DNA of 64,000 nucleotides from Allobacillus halotolerans (GTDB lineage Bacteria; Bacillota; Bacilli; Bacillales; Alkalibacillaceae): NCBI RefSeq assembly GCF_018967645.1, contig NZ_JAHLZF010000010.1, forward strand, positions 1-64,000. The letters run 5' to 3'. Each line of letters opens with the position of its first letter. Position 1 is the first letter of the stretch. Made by a program: the position numbers and the translations under genes. A model generated the notes under the pieces. The model did no database searches. It saw only the letters and a program-made list of their open reading frames with translations, and was not told the origin of the DNA. Shown piece by piece: positions 8,755 through 16,789 of the stretch.

Positions 8755-8937
8755 AGGTTAATGCTGAAGGTTTGTGAATTAACACTGAAGACGAGCGAAT
8801 TAACCCTGGAGCTTTGCAAATTAACCCTGAAGGATCGTGAATTAACCCTGAAGGTGCGCATATTAACACTGAAGCCTAGCGAATTAACCCTGAAGGATCA
8901 CAAATTAACACTGAAGAAATACGAATTAACCCTAAAG
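8755..8937 (+). repeat. 21-bp-period repeat array, family A (copy A1)
   Basis: Nine units in strict 21-bp register: a 15-bp core (consensus GAATTAACMCTGAAG) at 8755, 8776, 8797, 8818, 8839, 8860, 8881, 8902 and 8923, each followed by a six-base spacer. The first four spacer bases vary freely and the last two are nearly always purine-pyrimidine (GC, GT or AC). Edge units are more degenerate (first AGGTTAATGCTGAAG, last with CTAAAG). The array fills the gap between the response regulator and the NERD gene. Open frames through it simply reflect the multiple-of-three period, so I do not call a protein. Confidence 0.9.
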
Positions 8938-8976
8938 CTTTACACAAATTGAAGCAACGCTAATCTAGTAACCTAC

Positions 8977-9004
8977 TTGCCATTTAACTAGATTTAGCTA
9001 TACT
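8977..9004 (+). promoter_or_regulatory. Sigma-A-type promoter of the NERD gene
   Basis: TTGCCA (8977-8982) and TATACT (8999-9004) are separated by 16 bp, followed 35 bp later by the gene's TTG start with AAAGGAGCG as ribosome site. The NERD gene therefore probably has its own transcript, independent of the upstream array. Confidence 0.6.
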
Positions 9005-9039
9005 TAAAAGTACAACAAAATAAAAGGAGCGATTGACTC

Positions 9040-10092
9040 TTGTCTACGCGAAAATTAACCCTCTATCCCTCTCCCCACATTCTTATGTTGCTCGCTTTGC
9101 AACATCGATTACCGACCCGCCATGAGCGTTACCCGCAAATCCAAAAGAAGGTACGCAATGAATTCGCTGGCTTCCACGGTGAAAAACGATTGCTTTATCC
9201 ACTCAGCAAATTTCCATCTTATTGTAAGGTCTTACCGAACATCCGGCTAAATTTTTATTCGAATCATTTCCAAATGGATTTTATCTTAATTTCCTCTAAA
9301 TTTATACTCATTCTCGAATCTAAATATTATAGTGACGACCTATTATTTGATGAAACGGTACATCAAGTGATCCAGACAAAGGGCGAGGAATTCAAAGTTT
9401 TTGAAGACCCTGTTTTGCAAGCCGAAGAGCAAGCGTTTCAACTAACGAATTGGCTAGAGTATTTCGGGCTAAGTAACGTACCAATCGAATACTATGTTGT
9501 CATGACCAACTCCAACACGAGATTACGTATCGAATCCACCAACACCCACCACGCATCACGAGTTATCTCCCTTCAGCGGCTGCCATCATTATTTCGGGAA
9601 TTATCCAATGAACACGACAACCACCTCACCGTCAAACAGATCAACCATCTGTCCAATCAAATCACACACCACAATACCCCTTATCTACCAGACATCTTAA
9701 AACAAAATCGAATCCAACCAAGTGAACTCAAACGTGGAAACTTCTGCATGAACTGCGGAAACCTTGGCATGAAAATGACTAGACGCAGATGGCAATGCCC
9801 GCGATGTAACCACCGAGATGCGTTAGCCCACGAAAATGCACTCAAAGACTATTACTTGTTATATGGAAAGGAAATAACGAACCGAGCATTCCGTAAATTT
9901 ACTGGACTAGAATCAAGCCATACAGCCCGAGACATGCTGAAGAAAGTGGCTACAAGTCACGGAGATAAATATTTACGAAAATATCAGCTCGCATACAACT
10001 ATCAAAGTGACGACTTCGATTACTTGTTTCATTTAAATAAGATGTTGAAGGAGGAAAGTGTAGAGCGGAGGATCCGAGCAGCTCAGCGTTAA
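9040..10092 (+). CDS. NERD-domain (nuclease-related) protein with C-terminal zinc ribbon
   Basis: A 350-residue protein. Residues about 35-150 match the nuclease-related domain (NERD) fold, with the acidic/Lys signature around FILISSKFILILESKYYSD, where the Asp upstream and the E-x-K pair are the usual nuclease-like residues. A linker leads to a zinc ribbon with Cys236, Cys239, Cys253 and Cys256 (CX2C-X13-CX2C), then a basic helical tail. NERD proteins are thought to act on DNA, but few are characterised. The start is TTG 9040 with AAAGGAGCG about ten bases upstream. The gene is bracketed by same-orientation family A arrays ending 100 bp before it and starting nine bp after it. Bases 9052-9062 (AAATTAACCCT), inside its fourth to seventh codons, also match the array core. 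Confidence 0.8.
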   Translation: MSTRKLTLYPSPHILMLLALQHRLPTRHERYPQIQKKVRNEFAGFHGEKRLLYPLSKFPSYCKVLPNIRLNFYSNHFQMDFILISSKFILILESKYYSDDLLFDETVHQVIQTKGEEFKVFEDPVLQAEEQAFQLTNWLEYFGLSNVPIEYYVVMTNSNTRLRIESTNTHHASRVISLQRLPSLFRELSNEHDNHLTVKQINHLSNQITHHNTPYLPDILKQNRIQPSELKRGNFCMNCGNLGMKMTRRRWQCPRCNHRDALAHENALKDYYLLYGKEITNRAFRKFTGLESSHTARDMLKKVATSHGDKYLRKYQLAYNYQSDDFDYLFHLNKMLKEESVERRIRAAQR

Positions 10093-10100
10093 AGATTTTT

Positions 10101-10304
10101 GTGTTAATGTTGAAGGAGAGCAGATTAACACTGAAGAAGTGCAGACAAACCCTGAAGCTTCGTGAATTAACCCTGAAGGAAAGCAAATTAACCCTGAAGC
10201 TTTGCGAATTAACCCTGAAGCAACGCGAATTAACGCTGAAGTTTTGCAAATTAACCCTGAAGAAATGCGAATTAACCCTGAAGAATTTTGAAATAACCCT
10301 GAAG
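10101..10304 (+). repeat. 21-bp-period repeat array, family A (copy A2)
   Basis: Ten units in exact 21-bp register starting at 10101, 10122, 10143, 10164, 10185, 10206, 10227, 10248, 10269 and 10290. The core is GAATTAACCCTGAAG or AAATTAACCCTGAAG, with spacers such as CTTTGC, CAACGC, TTTTGC and AAATGC; the spacer CTTTGC also occurs in copy A1. The first three units are the most diverged. It begins nine bases after the NERD stop codon and has the same orientation as copy A1, so the gene is flanked by direct repeats. Confidence 0.9.
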
Positions 10305-10488
10305 AAATGAAAGAATTATGCCTTCAATCAAAACTATAGTTACCGTGACCAGTGCCTATTTTTTGTGCATACCAACGTTAGTGCCAAAATCATTCAAAAC
10401 CTCACAGACACAGCACGGTATTTATTCGTTATAATGTAGATATACAAGGTCTTTTTGGGTAAAAAATATTTGTGAAAAGGTGAAATAA

Positions 10489-11205
10489 ATGAGTCAGCCA
10501 TACATAGATCAACTTTTTAAAGGTAAAGTCAAACAACTAGGCGACCCCAACGCCGAAAAACGAATCAATCGTCAGTGGGAGACCGGCATGTTCAAGAAGC
10601 CGACTGAAGAAAAAATATGGTTAAGCGAGACCGGATTGATCGGCGATGAAGTAGCCGATAAAAAGAATCACGGCGGTCCGGAAAAAGCGCTCTTTGCTTA
10701 TCCGACAAAGCATTACGACTATTGGCAAAGAGAAATCGAGCATACAACAATGGAAGTTGGCGGCATGGGTGAAAATTTAGCCATTCAAAATGCGGATGAA
10801 CAGTCAATTTGCATCGGAGACACCTATCGCTATGGAGAAACGCTCATTCAAGTCTCTCAACCACGACGTCCGTGTTGGAAACCAGCTCGCAGATATAATC
10901 AAATCGATTTGGCGCTCCGCATACAAAATAGCGGTCTAACCGGTTGGTACTTTAGAGTGCTTGAAGAAGGGTATGTTACTGGAAATACATACTTGGAATT
11001 GATCGAACGACCTTACCCTCAGTGGTCAATTGAAGCCTGCAACAACGTCATGTACAAACAGAAAGATGATTTAGACCTAGCAAGTCAGCTGGCATCATGT
11101 GAACTGCTCGCACCTAACTGGAAGCGAACGCTTGAGAAGCGGCTTGAAGGGAAACAGTCGTCGGATGTTAAGCGGGTTTATGGGCCGAATGTAAGGGATG
11201 AGTAA
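10489..11205 (+). CDS. MOSC-domain protein (YiiM/YflK-like)
   Basis: A 238-residue cytoplasmic protein of the MOSC family. Conserved stretches include KNHGGPEKALFAYP, GGMGENLA, and QPRRPCWKPARR, whose Cys is the cofactor-proximal residue expected in MOSC domains. A C-terminal helical extension (about 165-238) resembles the 3-alpha domain found after MOSC in YiiM-type proteins. Such proteins reduce N-hydroxylated substrates with a molybdenum cofactor in characterised cases; the substrate here is unknown. ATG 10489 follows AAAAGGTG. It stands as a single-gene unit with its own terminator. Confidence 0.85.
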   Translation: MSQPYIDQLFKGKVKQLGDPNAEKRINRQWETGMFKKPTEEKIWLSETGLIGDEVADKKNHGGPEKALFAYPTKHYDYWQREIEHTTMEVGGMGENLAIQNADEQSICIGDTYRYGETLIQVSQPRRPCWKPARRYNQIDLALRIQNSGLTGWYFRVLEEGYVTGNTYLELIERPYPQWSIEACNNVMYKQKDDLDLASQLASCELLAPNWKRTLEKRLEGKQSSDVKRVYGPNVRDE

Positions 11206-11213
11206 ATTATACG

Positions 11214-11236
11214 AAGACTGGCTAGTCTCTTTTTTT
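11214..11236 (+). terminator. Terminator after the MOSC gene
   Basis: AGACT and AGTCT flank a GGCT loop (stem in 11215-11228) and are followed by CTTTTTTT. The stem is short but the T-run is strong. Confidence 0.65.
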
Positions 11237-11364
11237 ATCGCTATTAAATCGCTTCGTTAAGCTTAAAGCTAGGCGTTACTTTAATATGCTTTCCCATCAT
11301 TGCAAAATAGTTGTCCTAATTTCCAAAACAAAGAAATATATATAGAAAAAAGGAGGGAAGTAAG

Positions 11365-11868
11365 ATGAGTGACTCTAAAATGTTTTTGATGAGTATTGCG
11401 ATAGTAGTAGCATTGAGCTTACATACGTGGGCAGACCATTTAACTAAACCTATTCAGGGGAAGAATGCCGGTGATCTTTCTTCAGAGATGATGGACAGTA
11501 TTGGATCGACTATTTCTGCCTTCTTTCTATCAGTATTTGATAAACCTTATGAGCTAGCAGAGACTTCATATGATTTAGTGTGGAATTTAGGTTTACCTTT
11601 AACATTATGCCTTGTGGCAACATCTATATTCGGTTATATTTTGTATTTATTAGGGGCATCAATTTTTGATGAGGAAAATACTAAATATACATATACATGG
11701 AAAGTGCCACTGTTACTTTTACTCATTTATGTTGTCTATTTATCTGCAATAAAAACCTTTGGATTATTAGTTTTAAATATTGCAGTAGCTGGGGTTATTA
11801 TATTTTCCTTTGTTTTAATTGGCAGTATTCTTAGTGCTTCAGGTGAAAAAGAACAAGCGAGAAGTTAG
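11365..11868 (+). CDS. Hypothetical four-helix membrane protein
   Basis: A 167-residue protein that I do not recognise. It has hydrophobic segments near residues 5-20, 70-95, 110-130 and 132-155, separated by a polar stretch (about 22-65) and followed by a charged tail, so probably an integral membrane protein. AAAAGGAGGGAAG precedes ATG 11365, a strong ribosome site. Its base composition is visibly more AT-rich than the MOSC gene upstream. It opens the AT-rich island that runs to the toxin-antitoxin pair at 16.7 kb. Confidence 0.7.
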   Translation: MSDSKMFLMSIAIVVALSLHTWADHLTKPIQGKNAGDLSSEMMDSIGSTISAFFLSVFDKPYELAETSYDLVWNLGLPLTLCLVATSIFGYILYLLGASIFDEENTKYTYTWKVPLLLLLIYVVYLSAIKTFGLLVLNIAVAGVIIFSFVLIGSILSASGEKEQARS

Positions 11869-11997
11869 TTGAAATACTTTCCGTCTGTAGAGTTTCTAAA
11901 TTAGAAAATAGACATAGTCATTGTACATCTTTACATTGCAGAAAAATTGCGATATTCCTATTACTTCTTTCAAAGAATCTGAGGTGGGTGGGTTGAA

Positions 11998-12750
11998 ATG
12001 CTCTTTAAGAAAAATATTAAAAAAGTAGAACAAAGATTAAATGAAATCAAGAAATCCAACAATAAAGCACAGAGCAAGAAGGATTTTGAGCAAATTATGT
12101 GGTTGGCAACCTCTATTTTAGAAAAAACAAATGAAAAATATCCTGTTGCTTCGGGTTGTGAACATCCATTGGTTGACTTGGTTAGATTAGTTGGAAGGAA
12201 ACTCCAAACCGAATACTTAACTAACTTGTTGTACCAAGAAAATGAATCAGATTTGCCAGATTTGAATTATGAAAAAGTTCTTTTTAATAGTGAATGTACG
12301 CTTTCGAAAGATGGGGAATCATTAGAAGATCTTATAAAAGAAGTGAGCAATGAAGATGAACAGAGAGTTATGTTAGGTTGTGATTTAATACTACCATGGC
12401 CTTGGAAGACACAGAGGTTGATATATAGTATGGCTCGGATTGGTGAAGGAAGAGTCGGAAAAGCTTGGCGTCAAGATCGAAATCATTGGATAGAAACATG
12501 GTTGCCAATGGGAGTATCTTGGGTAAGGGGTGGAAATCATTCTATAACAACTGGTATTATCCAAGGTAAAGGTAGTATTACTCCAACAGTTATTAATGAT
12601 ATAAGCCCTGTCTACGATTATATTTACTGTGATGGAGTCAATTTTTATAGAATAGAGGACGGAGCAATTATTTCTGAAGTTAAAAATGTAGAATTTGCAG
12701 CTATATTTGAAATTGGAAGATTAATGCACGAGAATTCAATATGCTATTAA
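11998..12750 (+). CDS. Conserved hypothetical protein, DUF6710-like
   Basis: A 250-residue soluble protein. The N-terminal 60 residues are charged and helical. The distinctive part is residues about 125-245, with PWPWK, IGEGR, WRQDRNH, WLPMGVSWVRGGNHSI and IIQGKG motifs, ending in AAIFEIGRLM. I recall this motif set from the DUF6710 family; the match is from memory and not verified. The run of Trp, His, Asn and Gly motifs looks enzymatic, but no function can be assigned. The gene faces two small genes on the other strand (convergent, seven bases apart). Confidence 0.7.
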   Translation: MLFKKNIKKVEQRLNEIKKSNNKAQSKKDFEQIMWLATSILEKTNEKYPVASGCEHPLVDLVRLVGRKLQTEYLTNLLYQENESDLPDLNYEKVLFNSECTLSKDGESLEDLIKEVSNEDEQRVMLGCDLILPWPWKTQRLIYSMARIGEGRVGKAWRQDRNHWIETWLPMGVSWVRGGNHSITTGIIQGKGSITPTVINDISPVYDYIYCDGVNFYRIEDGAIISEVKNVEFAAIFEIGRLMHENSICY

Positions 12751-12757
12751 CTCAATG

Positions 12758-13138
12758 TTACTTGCTATCATTCAATAATTGTCTACAACGTTTTCGAAAA
12801 TGTTGTATAAGAATCTCGTCACTTTCCTTTATTATTTCGTCTAAGAATATTCGTTGTTCTTTAGGTAAAAGTCTTTCAACATCCGTGTCAACCCCCAATA
12901 GAACTGTCTTTATCTTATTCCAATCGTTCATCTTGAGGTTCTCACCTGGATAGTTACCAACAATAATATCAAGTAAGTATAATTCATTATCTTCGAATAA
13001 GATTTTATGCTTTCTAAAAAAGCGAACAACGTCTTCCACTATAGTGTGTTTTCTTTTTTTGATTGCTAGAACCCGATACTTTTTATATTGATCATCTTCG
13101 AATATTAATTTTGATATTTCACTAGGTTTTTGCAGCAA
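12758..13138 (-). CDS. Hypothetical protein, coupled to the upstream small gene
   Basis: A charged, helical 126-residue protein with no recognised family. The likely start is TTG 13138 (or the adjacent CTG), with GGAGG inside the 3' end of the upstream gene; the two reading frames overlap by 17 bp. This suggests translational coupling. A frameshift splitting one longer gene is possible, but the proper ribosome site argues against it. It converges with the DUF6710-like gene. Confidence 0.55.
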   Translation of the reverse strand: MLQKPSEISKLIFEDDQYKKYRVLAIKKRKHTIVEDVVRFFRKHKILFEDNELYLLDIIVGNYPGENLKMNDWNKIKTVLLGVDTDVERLLPKEQRIFLDEIIKESDEILIQHFRKRCRQLLNDSK

Positions 13139-13496
13139 TTTCCTCCATTGTCATGTATGTAAAAAGAAAATTAATAGCGGAATATTTATAACCTGTAGAG
13201 GAGCGAGCTTTGCTGAGGAGTAAGTGTTTAAGGAGCTCTAGATATCTTTCCGTGTAATTGTTAAATTCTTTTTGAATACAATCAAAAGGTACTTCAGGGT
13301 AGTGATCTTTGAAAAATTTATAGTTTTCGTGGATTGTTATCAATCTGTATTCCCCATCATTTATTTCTTCGACTACAGGTTTTCCTTCTAGGTAGCCGAA
13401 TGATTTATAAAAATATCTTTGGAACTTTCTCTCATGTAAATCAGTTTCCATTAAAACATCTACAATTTGGTGAGCTTTAATCTTGATGGTATTCAT
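13122..13496 (-). CDS. Hypothetical small protein of the AT-rich island
   Basis: A 124-residue soluble protein, unrecognised, rich in aromatic residues and Lys/Glu. AGGAGGG lies just upstream of ATG 13496. It is first in a two-gene unit with the gene ending at 12758. Its position in an island with a toxin-antitoxin pair and a TIGR04141-like gene makes an accessory or defence-related role conceivable, but nothing in the protein shows it. Confidence 0.6.
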   Translation of the reverse strand: MNTIKIKAHQIVDVLMETDLHERKFQRYFYKSFGYLEGKPVVEEINDGEYRLITIHENYKFFKDHYPEVPFDCIQKEFNNYTERYLELLKHLLLSKARSSTGYKYSAINFLFTYMTMEEIAAKT

Positions 13497-14095
13497 AGCT
13501 GACCCTCCTATATGGATATATGCTTGGGCCAGTTTGTCCTATGACATGGTGTAAAAAAACGATTGAGATACCGAGCATCAGTCGTCTTAATTGCCATATA
13601 ACCAATTTCGGTTTTAGTCAATTGATTAAGCAGTACTCTATTTATTTATAAGAAACAAGAAGTCATTGATGGGCCGAACTTTTACACATTGATCGGCTTG
13701 ATTATAGTGGTTCTCGATAGTTGAGTGAGTATCACATTCACTTTTACTGGGTAAAAAACTTTAAAAATCTCTTATTAAACCTAACAAATTCACATATAGA
13801 CAAATCCTCTAGGTTACTTGTTAAACGAGTGTCATGATCTAAATCGAGCGGAAAATAATATTGTGAAGTGTCAGGGGGAGTCAGAGGAATAAACTAATGT
13901 GTATAAGTTTTCTTGTCATTTTATATGGTTGAAACAAAAGTTGGCTATTATGAAAAAATAGTATTTTTGTCGTGTTTTGTTGCTTTTTAGATAATTTTAA
14001 GATGATATGAGATAAAAATCTTTCCCATTTAATAAAACTATTGTACGATATATTTACATAATATTTACAATGTTTTAAAATGGAGGAAACTATTA
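13497..14095. other. 600-bp gene-free gap with possible IS256-type end remnants
   Basis: No supported gene lies here. TTGTCCTATGACATGGTGTAAA near 13537 and AACTTTTACACATTGATCGG near 13677 form inverted GTGTAAAA/TTTTACAC motifs about 125 bp apart. They resemble, from memory, terminal sequences of IS256-family elements. No transposase remains, so this would be a deletion relic. The rest is AT-rich (about 13740-14080) and probably carries the promoter for the gene at 14096, which has GGAGG upstream. Confidence 0.3.
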
Positions 14096-15829
14096 ATGAG
14101 TGCTACACATTTCACCTTTTATAGGGTGAAAAATGAATTAGATTGGCAAGGAATCATTGATGATTTTAATGAAGGAAGGAGAAAAGATGAATGTTTCATA
14201 GAAAAAGAAAGTGCAAACTATGAATTCAACAATGTTTCACAATACAAGTTATACACAAGAAAGGCTACTTCTATTCCTGAATGGCAGAACACCTTAGATG
14301 TGCTAGTAAAAGATTTAGAACGAGATAAAAATGCTAGCCAATCTTTTGTTCTATTTATGAAAGTGAGTAATGTTACTTTTGTGGCAACAGCTGGACAAGG
14401 TTATAACGTATTATGGAAAGTGAAGGATTATGAGTTTGGATTTGAGTTACTATCAAGATTAATTGAAAAAAATGATGATGTTGTAAAAAGAGTAAATGAT
14501 CGATTTTTTACAGGAAATGTTTTAGGAAGTAGTTCTATGTATAATCGACGTGTGACGATAAATACAGAAGCTGACTTCAATAACTTTTTTAAGGAAATTC
14601 AAGTCGCCATGCCCAGTGAGATAATTAAAGAAAAGCTAGGAATCGATATTAAAACAAAGAAGAAAGACTATCGGTTTCTTGCGAAAGATTCTATTAGGTT
14701 AGGTAAAGCAATTACTGTTAATGAAATGGATAAATTGTTAGGTTCAGTCGAATTATTGTTACAAGAAGAAGGATTTGACATTAATCCATTCTATAAATTA
14801 GATGATAAAGATCCGCTTCAAACAGTGTTGGATGAAAAACTAATCGACAGTTTTATTGATTTAACAAATTCTATTAATAATAGCAGGGATTTTACAATAG
14901 TACCCTATTATCAAGATTGTGATGTTCATTTTATTCACATCAATAATATCCCAGAACCATATGAAACTGAAGAGGAAATAATTGAGATATTTCAAAAACA
15001 CGTAAATACTGATAAAGAATTAGATAAACTATTAAAGATAGTAAAAAGTATCAAATTAACTGGAATAGTTGAAGGAGCAGAAGTTGAATCTGCGAATTTA
15101 TACCAACACTTTGATGTAAAGATAAGACATGAAGGTGAAACGTATTGGTTAATGGATGGTAATTGGTACAGAATAAAACGGATTTTTATTGAGGAAATGA
15201 ACAATAAATTTAGAAACAAAATCTCAGACATAGATAAACTACACATTTATTTAGAACATATAAATTCCTGGCAGGAAGGCGAAAGTGAGGGCGATTTCAA
15301 TCACGATCACAACGAAATCCCATCAGTTTATGTTCTAGATAAAATTCTTTACAAATACGTAGAATTATGTGATTTATTATTGGTCGAGGAAGATCATGTG
15401 TATTTCGTACATGTTAAAGATGGTTTAGCCGGCAACACAAGAATCCTTTCTGAACAGATTGAGCAAGCTATGCATATTATTGAAGACGCATTATTATCTG
15501 ATAACACTATTTTAAAAGAATACTACAATTCAATTATTAATAAAATAAATGATGATAATAAAACTGAGTCTCAAATTTCCGAAGCGGCACGTAAGTTTAG
15601 AAATGATTTTCCAGAGTATGAAGATTTCCATGATACGTTGAAGAATAAGGATAATATTTCATTCATTTTTGCATTTAGACCTAAAGAAAGTAATGATATA
15701 CGAAATCCTGAATCTATCCTGTCAACAGCGGCTAAAATGTCCATGGTTGCCTTAATTCAGTCTGTAAAAAAATTTGAAAAAAGTGATTTGAAATTTATGG
15801 AGATTGAGAGATCTACCAATAATTCATAG
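14096..15829 (+). CDS. TIGR04141/DUF6119-like sporadically distributed protein
   Basis: A 577-residue soluble protein. The N-terminus (FTFYRVKN...PEWQNTLDVLVKDL, then SFVLFMKVSN and TAGQGYNVL) and the late segment VELCDLLLVEEDHVYFVHVKDG followed by LSEQIEQAMHII match the layout I remember for the TIGR04141/DUF6119 group, whose members are scattered among genomes and often lie in defence-type islands. Function is unknown. The late segment, with Glu, Asp, His and Lys, is the best candidate for a nuclease-like core. It is AT-rich, monocistronic and next to a toxin-antitoxin pair. Confidence 0.7.
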   Translation: MSATHFTFYRVKNELDWQGIIDDFNEGRRKDECFIEKESANYEFNNVSQYKLYTRKATSIPEWQNTLDVLVKDLERDKNASQSFVLFMKVSNVTFVATAGQGYNVLWKVKDYEFGFELLSRLIEKNDDVVKRVNDRFFTGNVLGSSSMYNRRVTINTEADFNNFFKEIQVAMPSEIIKEKLGIDIKTKKKDYRFLAKDSIRLGKAITVNEMDKLLGSVELLLQEEGFDINPFYKLDDKDPLQTVLDEKLIDSFIDLTNSINNSRDFTIVPYYQDCDVHFIHINNIPEPYETEEEIIEIFQKHVNTDKELDKLLKIVKSIKLTGIVEGAEVESANLYQHFDVKIRHEGETYWLMDGNWYRIKRIFIEEMNNKFRNKISDIDKLHIYLEHINSWQEGESEGDFNHDHNEIPSVYVLDKILYKYVELCDLLLVEEDHVYFVHVKDGLAGNTRILSEQIEQAMHIIEDALLSDNTILKEYYNSIINKINDDNKTESQISEAARKFRNDFPEYEDFHDTLKNKDNISFIFAFRPKESNDIRNPESILSTAAKMSMVALIQSVKKFEKSDLKFMEIERSTNNS

Positions 15830-15935
15830 ATAAATTTTTATTGATTGAAGAAAGGTTAAAGGTGAATTGATTGCCTATGAAATATGTTAGCAAAAAGAGG
15901 TAAGTTCGTTTCACATAATACAAAGCAACTTAGAA

Positions 15936-15956
15936 GCCCACCATAAGTCGGTGGGC
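15936..15956. terminator. Hairpin between convergent genes
   Basis: GCCCACC (15936-15942) pairs with GGTGGGC (15950-15956) around ATAAGTC, between the DUF6119-like gene and the Doc toxin gene. The T-run is poor on both strands, so termination is plausible rather than certain. Confidence 0.45.
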
Positions 15957-15965
15957 CGGGATAAG

Positions 15966-16355
15966 TTATTTTAATACACTATATTTCTTAATCCAATCAG
16001 CAATTTCTTGAAGATCAGGCTTTTCAGTAACAACTTTGACGGTGAATTCTTCTGCTTCTTTTGGAGGTGCGATTAAGTTCATCCCATTTACCCACAAAAA
16101 TTGTTTCATTGCAGCAAATCCAGTCCTTTTATTGGCATTATGGAAAGGATGATTTTGACAAAGACTTTCGAAAAGTGCTGCAGCTTTTAGATCGATTGTT
16201 GGGTAGGCATCTTTCCCGTAAAGGGTTTGTTTAGGCCGAGCTATTGCACTTTCAAGCAGGTTTGCATGTTTCACACCGGCTTGTTCTTTAGGTGAATATT
16301 GTTTAATCAAAAATATATTCAAGAAAACAACTTCTTTTGAAGTAAGGTATCTCAT
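15966..16355 (-). CDS. doc: Fic/Doc-family toxin
   Basis: A 129-residue Doc-type protein with the Fic-core motif HPFHNANKRTG (about residues 71-81). In this motif the His, the Asn/Lys-Arg and the Gly residues bind nucleotide and phosphate. Phage P1 Doc phosphorylates EF-Tu; other Fic proteins transfer AMP. The short length fits Doc. It follows the AbrB-like gene by eight bases on the same strand, a standard antitoxin-then-toxin operon. The start is ATG 16355, with only a weak ribosome site, so translation probably depends on coupling. Confidence 0.85.
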   Translation of the reverse strand: MRYLTSKEVVFLNIFLIKQYSPKEQAGVKHANLLESAIARPKQTLYGKDAYPTIDLKAAALFESLCQNHPFHNANKRTGFAAMKQFLWVNGMNLIAPPKEAEEFTVKVVTEKPDLQEIADWIKKYSVLK

Positions 16356-16363
16356 AGTAATCT

Positions 16364-16639
16364 CTATCTATCCTTCAAATTTCGCAAGGTTGTATGGTAA
16401 TTCTCCATCAAATCTTTTACGCCATCAACGAATTCCTGATCAATTCCTTCAATTGCATCATAGTTTACCGGCTCATGTTTCTTAAGAGCAACTTTCCCAT
16501 CTTCCTCTAAGATGAACCGAACTTCATCTCCTTTATTTAAATTTAAGTGCTTAATCACCTCTTGAGGTATAGTTATGCCACTGCTGTTTCCAATATTTGT
16601 AACTTTCCTTTTTAACATTTCTTTCACCACCGAAGACAT
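16364..16639 (-). CDS. AbrB/MazE-type antitoxin of the Doc module
   Basis: A small DNA-binding protein (about 91 residues) with a SpoVT/AbrB swapped-hairpin domain: KVTNIGNSSGITIPQEVI and LNKGDEVRFIL at about residues 10-45, then an acidic helical tail likely to bind the toxin. Two adjacent ATGs exist; AGGAGGT upstream is better spaced for the second (16639). The promoter just upstream contains a perfect palindrome, as expected for autoregulation. Pairing of an AbrB-type antitoxin with Doc is known in several phyla. Confidence 0.85.
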   Translation of the reverse strand: MSSVVKEMLKRKVTNIGNSSGITIPQEVIKHLNLNKGDEVRFILEEDGKVALKKHEPVNYDAIEGIDQEFVDGVKDLMENYHTTLRNLKDR

Positions 16640-16674
16640 CATCTTACCTCCTAGTATATTCAGTTATTCATTTT

Positions 16675-16703
16675 ATTATAACTGTTATAACGCGTTATAA
16701 CAA
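16675..16703 (-). promoter_or_regulatory. Promoter and palindromic operator of the toxin-antitoxin operon
   Basis: On the minus strand, TTGTTA (16703-16698) and TATAAT (16680-16675) are 17 bp apart. Between and overlapping them lies the perfect 20-bp palindrome TGTTATAACGCGTTATAACA (16683-16702), with one further TATAAC half-site next to it. Binding there would block RNA polymerase, fitting repression by the antitoxin or toxin-antitoxin complex. Confidence 0.7.
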
Positions 16704-16789
16704 ATTAAATGAATATTTTTTAACACGATGTACCTTCCATTCATAAATGCTACAATAAACAAAGAACAGACCACTCAAGGAGGCCCCCA

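Noticed and set aside
8707-8952. Open frame encoding a seven-residue-period protein (ELTLK repeats)
   Set aside because: The 21-bp period automatically keeps frames open on both strands, there is no ribosome site, and the same happens at every array copy. It is a by-product of the repeat.
10101-10310. Open frames on both strands across array A2
   Set aside because: Same reason: multiple-of-three period with no start signal; the core is conserved in all frames, not just the coding one.
12758-13496. One gene broken by a frameshift
   Set aside because: Considered because the two frames overlap by 17 bp, but the second frame has its own GGAGG and start codon, so two coupled genes are the simpler reading. 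Not fully excluded.
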